From: Desulfobacterales bacterium
Lineage (GTDB): Bacteria > Desulfobacterota > Desulfobacteria > Desulfobacterales > Desulfobacteraceae
Direction: 5' to 3'
DNA: 10,905 nt
Assembly (NCBI GenBank): GCA_022361315.1
Contig: JAKSBB010000933.1
Coordinates: 1-10,905, forward strand
Part shown: one piece after another, positions 7,515 to 10,905 of the stretch
How the letters are laid out: the number at the start of each line of letters is the position of its first letter
How positions within the stretch are numbered: position 1 is the stretch's first letter
Position numbers and translations under genes: made by a program
The notes under the pieces: model-generated
Database searches by the model: none
The model's input: only the letters and a program-made list of their open reading frames with translations
What the model was told of the DNA's origin: nothing

Positions 7515-8123
7515 CTAAGATTTCATTCCTGCAATGAGGGTATCAAGAAATTGGCCCGAGGCGGTCAGCACATCAAACTCCCTGTCCATCCAGGCCTGGA
7601 GCATCATGCCGTCCATGGTCCCCACAAGGCCGGCGGCAACGGAGAATGCATCGGTGTCCTTACGGAATAATCCGGTGTCTTTGCCTTGGTTAATAAGATC
7701 GACGACCATGGTTCTGAATTGATGGTACATGGACAGCATGGCAGAACGGAACCGGTCCCGGGTGGCCGGATTCCCAGCGGCGGCCCAGAATTCAAAGAAG
7801 ACACCGAAGGTGTCTATTTCCCCGTAAAAGGCATTCAGGGTAGAACTGAAAAAATGTTTCAATTGGTCTTCTGCATTGCCTTCCGGTACCTCCGGTGGGT
7901 CGGCGGTTCCTCCGGCCAGCCGTTCCACGTACCACTGGAACAGGGCAAAGAATAGATCCTCCTTGCTTCGGTGATATTCGTAAATCGTCCCTTTACCCAC
8001 ATTGGCAGCCCTGGCAATGTCTATGATTTTGGCAGCGGCGTAGCCTTTCCGGGAGAATACCGTCAGGGCCGCCACCAGAATGGCCGCCTGCTTTTTTTCT
8101 CTGTTTTGTTCGCGCTTGGACAT
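7515..8123 (-). CDS. TetR/AcrR family transcriptional regulator, 202 aa
   Basis: The N-terminal DNA-binding domain reads AILVAALTVFSRKGYAAAKI followed by IDIARAANVGKGTIYEYHRS (about 14-52). This is the TetR helix-turn-helix with the usual GKGTIYxYxxSKEDLF recognition segment. The remaining 140 or so residues are the variable ligand-binding and dimerisation domain, rich in aromatic residues (FFEFWAAAGN), which would suit a hydrophobic ligand. It is the first gene of the six-gene envelope operon. A perfect palindrome sits in its own promoter, so it probably represses the whole operon, including itself, until a ligand binds. The ligand might be the exported lipid or a membrane-active compound, but that is inference. 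Start ATG 8121-8123 has AAGGT eight bases upstream. Confidence 0.92.
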   Translation of the reverse strand: MSKREQNREKKQAAILVAALTVFSRKGYAAAKIIDIARAANVGKGTIYEYHRSKEDLFFALFQWYVERLAGGTADPPEVPEGNAEDQLKHFFSSTLNAFYGEIDTFGVFFEFWAAAGNPATRDRFRSAMLSMYHQFRTMVVDLINQGKDTGLFRKDTDAFSVAAGLVGTMDGMMLQAWMDREFDVLTASGQFLDTLIAGMKS

Positions 8124-8155
8124 GGCGTGTACCTTGTGTCTATTAAAATTTGATT

Positions 8156-8185
8156 AATATTGACCGACCGGTCGGTATTTGTCAA
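8156..8185 (-). promoter_or_regulatory. Promoter of the tetR/LolA-like/ABC operon
   Basis: On the minus strand, a consensus -35 TTGACA (8180-8185) is followed after 18 bases by AATATT (8156-8161), or after 17 bases by CAATAT (8157-8162). The -10 match is weak (four or three of six). The tetR ATG lies about 33 bases downstream. The spacer is almost entirely filled by the palindromic operator. Confidence 0.55.
8163..8176. promoter_or_regulatory. TetR operator: perfect 14-base palindrome
   Basis: ACCGACCGGTCGGT equals its own reverse complement. Outer half-sites ATTGAC (8159-8164) and GTCAAT (8181-8186) add a looser outer symmetry. The core has the ACCGACCGGTCGGT form seen at many TetR-family operators. 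It sits between the -35 and -10 boxes of the tetR promoter, so a bound dimer would block RNA polymerase. The proposed selenoprotein promoter starts 65 bases away and is less likely to be affected. Confidence 0.75.
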
Positions 8186-8240
8186 TCATTTTTTTATATG
8201 TTTAGCAGAGGGTCGTGAATAGTGCGCTCAGGGCTTTGGC

Positions 8241-8269
8241 TTGACGGGGTATCGGAACGTTCTTATTCT
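8241..8269 (+). promoter_or_regulatory. Promoter of the selenoprotein gene
   Basis: TTGACG (8241-8246) is followed after 17 bases by TATTCT (8264-8269). The first box matches the sigma70 consensus at five of six positions and the second at four of six. Transcription would start near 8276 and leave a leader of about 50 bases before the ATG at 8326. The rest of the 8124-8325 intergenic region holds the tetR operator and promoter and nothing else that I can recognise. Confidence 0.5.
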
Positions 8270-8325
8270 GATTAAAAGTTCTACTGAGCAACGATTTCAA
8301 CCCACATATCAGAAAGGAAAACACC

Positions 8326-8658
8326 ATGGCCATAGACTGGGCATATATGAGAAAAGGCTGACAGTCCTGTAAAAAAGCGCAAAAGGTTTTTGACGACGGA
8401 CAATTGGAACTGGGACAGGTGGCAGATGCCAGGAAAGAAAAAATAGATGCGGATACCGCCTGGGAAATGATTACAAATGCCAAAACGGTGCGAATCGGCA
8501 AGGGTAAAAAGGTGCTGGAATTTGCCCCCAACGATGATAACCGGGAAGAGATCCTGAAGGCTGCCATGGGACGTACCGGCAACCTTCGGGCACCCACCAT
8601 CCGCACCGGTGATCAACTGATGATCGGTTACAACGACGAGATGTACGGGGGACTATAG
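8326..8658 (+). CDS. ArsC/Spx-family selenoprotein with in-frame TGA (Sec) at codon 12, 110 aa
   Basis: ATG 8326-8328 has AAAGGA eight bases upstream. The frame continues past TGA 8359-8361 to TAG 8656-8658. Reading TGA as selenocysteine (U) gives MAIDWAYMRKGUQSCKKAQ: a beta strand, then U12-Q-S-C15-K-K-A. This is the position and pattern of the redox motif in ArsC/Spx/YffB-type thioredoxin folds (C-x-x-C/S followed by K/R-K-A). Near the C-terminus, NLRAPTIRTGDQLMIGYND (85-103) supplies the proline (P90) expected before the last strands of a thioredoxin fold. Length and layout fit the ArsC family. A U-x-x-C pair suggests a thiol or selenol oxidoreductase; an arsenate reductase role is possible but not shown. 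A SECIS-like hairpin follows the TGA. If TGA were a true stop, an 85-codon frame from TTG 8404 would remain without any active site, which makes no sense for this fold. The gene appears monocistronic and ends two bases from the convergent decarboxylase gene. Sec machinery (selA-D) must be encoded elsewhere. Confidence 0.88.
8359..8401 (+). promoter_or_regulatory. Bacterial SECIS element next to the Sec TGA codon
   Basis: After TGA (8359-8361) the mRNA can fold with an upper stem CAAAA (8380-8384) against TTTTG (8388-8392), closed by a three-base GGU loop (8385-8387). G8379-C8394 and C8378-G8395 extend it with A8393 bulged. An outer stem GTCC (8364-8367) pairs with GGAC (8398-8401). The loop starts 23 bases after the TGA. 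Known bacterial SECIS elements have an apical loop with G in its first positions, roughly 16 to 37 bases after UGA, and SelB reads the G-U of the loop. The features therefore fit, although the upper stem is AU-rich. Confidence 0.7.
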
Positions 8659-8660
8659 CT

Positions 8661-10358
8661 TTACCAACTGAGGGTGGATAAGATAGTCTCCTGTTCATCC
8701 AGGATTTCATCCAGAATTTCCGGGGTGGTCATGGGATTCATGATCACCGACCGGAGAACCACCACATTGTTTGGATCTTCCGGGGAAAGACGCAGTCGGG
8801 TTCTTGAAACAAAACTGTTGCCGGCCTCCCGCTGGATGCGCTGGATGTTTGTGTTGATCTCGTCAAGGAAACGGTTGAGGGCGATCCGCTCTTTGTCATC
8901 AGCATCCCGGAACTTCTCCCGGATATCCTGGGGCACCACCCGGTAGGTGAGGATATTGAGGATGGGGTCGGATACCAGTTCAAACGTATCCCGGGCCTTG
9001 ATCTTTTCGGCAAAAGCGCTTGCCGTTTCAATACCGTGTTCTATCATCAGGCCGTATCCCCTGGCCCCCATGATTTTTAGGGCGGCATCCAGAATCAGGG
9101 AGCTGGACTCCCTTGAGCCTTCCAGTGTTTTAATACCTAAATCCACAGAGCCCTTCCGGTTCACGTACCGGGCATGATAGGCGATGTTGTCGAGGGCTTT
9201 GGGATCTTTGAAATAGACCATACCCGCCGTCATGGGCATGTAGAATTGTTTATGGCAGTCAATGGTGACGGAATCCGCCTTTTCTATGCCCGAAAGCAGT
9301 GCCCTGTATTTGTCGGAGAGCAGCACCGGCCCGCCCCAGGCCGCATCCACATGGAAATGAATGTTTTCCCGCTCGCAGATCTCACCCAATTCCGGCAGGG
9401 GGTCAATGATGCCGGTTTCCGTGGCGCCGGCAATTCCCACCAGGGCAGCAATCCGGGTGCGTCCGTCCCGTTTGAGCGCAGCGATGGTGTCTTCCAGTTT
9501 TTTCAGGTCAATGGAACGGTTGTGATCCACATCCACGGCGATGACGTTCCGGTTGCCGATACCCAGCAGCCCGCCCGCCTTGCGCAATGAGAAATGTCCC
9601 CGTTTGGATACCAGGATAACCACCCTGTCCAGATCATGGGCTTGCATGGCGGCAAAGAATCCGTCTTCCTCGATACTGGAAAAATCCGCTGTGTGAGGGA
9701 ATAATTTGTTTCTGGCCACCCAAAGGGCCGTGATATTGGCTGTGGTACCGCCGGTGGTGAATGACCCCAGGGCGGTCCGGGTGTTCTGGACATGCGCCTG
9801 GTAAAAGGCGTCGTCATACCGGAATATCATTTTGTGCATCTTCGCCAGAACCTGCTTTTCAAGAACCGACAAGACCTTTGAGGTTTCCAGCTTGATGACG
9901 TTCTGATTCAGGGCGGCAGATATGGCCTTGAGGTGAACCATGAAAAAGGGAATGGCAGAGGTCATATGGCCTATGAAATAGGGGGAGGCCACGTTTACCG
10001 CCCGCGGGGCGATGTCCGTGATGATATCCTCAATGACATCCGCCAGTTTTTTCTGGGGTTCCGCATTGATTTCCACATCCATATAACTTCTGGACAGTTC
10101 CGCCAGGGAGATTTCCTCGGTGACCCCCACATGTTGGTTCAGGAAATCGTGGAGGCCGAACAGAATCTGTTCCATATATTTGATCAGGGTCTGTTTACTG
10201 CCCTCATCCTCGGGGCGGATAAACACCCGGTGAAGGGTCTGCCAGTCTGCAATCAGGGCCTGTTTGCCTGACGGATCAGAAGGCTGGGCTTCCGTATTCG
10301 GCTGGTGAACAGGTATGGATGCGGTTTGTTTCTCCGGGGTGGGTTCGGGGACTGCCAT
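8661..10358 (-). CDS. panP: PLP-dependent group II decarboxylase, PanP-like (putative aspartate 1-decarboxylase), 565 aa
   Basis: This is a fold-type I PLP decarboxylase. In numbering from the upstream TTG (10391), TTGGTTANI at 212-220 binds the cofactor phosphate and H266 in SKRGHFS stacks on the ring. D349 in HVDAAWGG holds the pyridine nitrogen, and K381 in DCHKQFYMP forms the Schiff base. The segments SPYFIGHMTSAIPFF and LNQNVIKLETSK are those I associate with TIGR03799/PanP, a PLP enzyme that makes beta-alanine for pantothenate in Vibrio and relatives lacking pyruvoyl-type PanD. A glutamate or other amino-acid decarboxylase role cannot be excluded. The first 40 or so residues are low in complexity (proline, glutamate, glutamine) and outside the catalytic domain. 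I chose ATG 10356-10358, preceded by GAAGGA. The TTG at 10391 would lie immediately after the promoter's -10 box and so upstream of the likely transcript start. If the TTG is used, the protein has 576 aa. Confidence 0.82.
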   Translation of the reverse strand: MAVPEPTPEKQTASIPVHQPNTEAQPSDPSGKQALIADWQTLHRVFIRPEDEGSKQTLIKYMEQILFGLHDFLNQHVGVTEEISLAELSRSYMDVEINAEPQKKLADVIEDIITDIAPRAVNVASPYFIGHMTSAIPFFMVHLKAISAALNQNVIKLETSKVLSVLEKQVLAKMHKMIFRYDDAFYQAHVQNTRTALGSFTTGGTTANITALWVARNKLFPHTADFSSIEEDGFFAAMQAHDLDRVVILVSKRGHFSLRKAGGLLGIGNRNVIAVDVDHNRSIDLKKLEDTIAALKRDGRTRIAALVGIAGATETGIIDPLPELGEICERENIHFHVDAAWGGPVLLSDKYRALLSGIEKADSVTIDCHKQFYMPMTAGMVYFKDPKALDNIAYHARYVNRKGSVDLGIKTLEGSRESSSLILDAALKIMGARGYGLMIEHGIETASAFAEKIKARDTFELVSDPILNILTYRVVPQDIREKFRDADDKERIALNRFLDEINTNIQRIQREAGNSFVSRTRLRLSPEDPNNVVVLRSVIMNPMTTPEILDEILDEQETILSTLSW

Positions 10359-10391
10359 AAGTTCGGTTCCTTCATTTATGTCCGATTCCAA

Positions 10392-10420
10392 ATAATGACC
10401 TTTTGCAAGCCTTGTGTCAA
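10392..10420 (-). promoter_or_regulatory. Promoter of the PLP-dependent decarboxylase gene
   Basis: On the minus strand, a perfect TTGACA (10415-10420) is followed after 17 bases by CATTAT (10392-10397), which matches TATAAT at four of six positions. Transcription would start near 10385, giving a leader of about 27 bases to ATG 10358 with GAAGGA in place. Confidence 0.6.
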
Positions 10421-10441
10421 TGCGACAACCCTCGTGTCAAT
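10411..10441. repeat. Two 11-base direct repeats spaced two helical turns apart
   Basis: CTTGTGTCAAT (10411-10421) and CTCGTGTCAAT (10431-10441) match at ten of eleven positions and start 20 bases apart. The first copy contains the -35 box of the decarboxylase promoter (minus-strand TTGACA); the second lies just upstream of it. Same-face spacing suggests a possible activator or repressor site, perhaps shared with the divergent gene at 10533. Chance duplication of a -35-like motif remains possible. Confidence 0.35.
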
Positions 10442-10532
10442 CGGGTGGAAAACCTATACCGGCATGCAAAGAAAGCCCTTGAAAACAGCTCAAAAGTATG
10501 GCAGGTCTACCTTAAAAAAAGGAGAAAATCAA

Positions 10533-10835
10533 ATGGAACTTCACGTGAATGATATTTTGACCCGGGTCACCCGGTTCAACCTGATCCGGAACGGCCGGAT
10601 GATTTACATAGATGTCCACAAAAAAATCCAGGGCCAGCTGGCAGGCGACTATATTGCCGTGCCCAACCTGGTGAACATTATTGCTAAGACGGAGCACCAG
10701 GGCGCCGGTGATACGGAGCAGGCTGCACTGGAAGACTGTCTTAAAAAGATTAAAGGGCTGAATCTGGAAGATCTGTTTCCGGCAGCCGTGCCCCCGGCCG
10801 GCCGGGCCCAGGCAAAGGAAGAGAAGCAAGAATAA
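10533..10835 (+). CDS. Hypothetical protein, 100 aa
   Basis: I do not recognise this family. The frame is open further upstream, but ATG 10533-10535 is preceded by AAAAGGAG nine bases away and the residues before it look non-coding, so MELHVNDIL is taken as the start. The N-terminal 70 residues look folded, with predicted strands in DILTRVTRFNLIRNGRMIYI and GDYIAVPNLVNIIAKTEH, followed by a helix EQAALEDCLKKIKGL. The last 20 residues are a proline/alanine then lysine/glutamate-rich tail (KEEKQE). There is no signal peptide and no membrane segment, so it is probably cytoplasmic. It is transcribed divergently from the decarboxylase gene and followed by a strong terminator, so it forms a single-gene unit. 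I found no clear promoter for it between 10442 and 10510. Confidence 0.75.
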   Translation: MELHVNDILTRVTRFNLIRNGRMIYIDVHKKIQGQLAGDYIAVPNLVNIIAKTEHQGAGDTEQAALEDCLKKIKGLNLEDLFPAAVPPAGRAQAKEEKQE

Positions 10836-10857
10836 CTGCTTTAATGAATTAAATGAA

Positions 10858-10902
10858 AAGGCCCGGCGGGGAGGATGCTCCCCACCGGGCCTTATTTATT
10901 TG
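10858..10902 (+). terminator. Strong intrinsic terminator after the 100-aa gene
   Basis: AAGGCCCGG (10858-10866) pairs with CCGGGCCTT (10885-10893), and GGGGAG (10868-10873) pairs with CTCCCC (10878-10883) across a GATG loop. One C-A mismatch lies between the two stems. The T-rich stretch TTATTTATTT follows. The stop codon of the gene lies 22 bases before the stem. Confidence 0.92.
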
Positions 10903-10905
10903 CAC

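Noticed and set aside
8326..8361. TGA at codon 12 as a disabling mutation (pseudogene) or short leader peptide
   Set aside because: The TGA sits exactly at the first redox position of a U-x-x-C motif, the frame is intact on both sides and a SECIS-like hairpin follows. A random nonsense mutation would not be expected to meet all three.
8404..8658. Stand-alone 85-codon gene starting at TTG
   Set aside because: It is the in-frame tail of the selenoprotein gene. It has no ribosome binding site of its own and lacks the redox motif.
10305..10532. N-terminal extension of the 100-aa gene to an ATG at 10305
   Set aside because: The extension overlaps the decarboxylase start and both promoter boxes, and its residues look non-coding. 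ATG 10533 has AAAAGGAG.

Overview
The window looks like a chromosomal stretch from a Gram-negative anaerobe, most likely a sulfate-reducing deltaproteobacterium (Desulfobacterota, Desulfobacterales-like). The reasons are an apparent selenocysteine-encoding gene, a LolA-like/FtsX-like envelope operon and an outer-membrane beta-barrel gene with a signal peptide, in a moderately GC-rich sequence. This assignment is inference from gene content; there is no rRNA or other taxonomic marker here. No insertion sequence, CRISPR array, tRNA or rRNA was seen.

Left part, minus strand (1-2159): the 5' part of a periplasmic solute-binding-like protein gene runs off the left edge, with a good promoter behind it. 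Upstream of it is a complete ilvA (biosynthetic threonine ammonia-lyase) with an unusual TTG start.

Middle part, minus strand (2217-8123): six tightly packed genes, read in the order tetR, LolA-like periplasmic protein, FtsX-like permease, second FtsX-like permease, ABC ATPase, outer-membrane beta-barrel. Gaps are 19, 2, 9 and 14 bases, and the last pair overlaps by 17 bases. The parts form a complete inner membrane to periplasm to outer membrane route, so this is best read as a dedicated Lol-like export or sorting system for a lipid or lipoprotein. A perfect 14-base palindrome lies between the candidate -35 and -10 boxes in front of tetR, so the regulator probably represses its own operon. 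A weak terminator-like hairpin separates this operon from ilvA.

Most notable item, plus strand (8326-8658): a 110-codon gene with an in-frame TGA at codon 12. Read through as selenocysteine, it gives an ArsC/Spx-like thioredoxin-fold protein with a U-x-x-C redox motif. A hairpin with a GGU apical loop follows the TGA at the spacing expected of a bacterial SECIS. Ordinary gene calling would drop the first 26 codons, including the whole active site, or miss the gene.

Right part: a minus-strand group II PLP-dependent decarboxylase resembling PanP (aspartate to beta-alanine) converges on the selenoprotein gene, with two bases between their stop codons. Divergent from it is a small plus-strand gene of unknown function (100 aa), followed by a strong intrinsic terminator at the right edge. 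The intergenic region between these two holds a good promoter for the decarboxylase and an 11-base direct repeat with a 20-base period.
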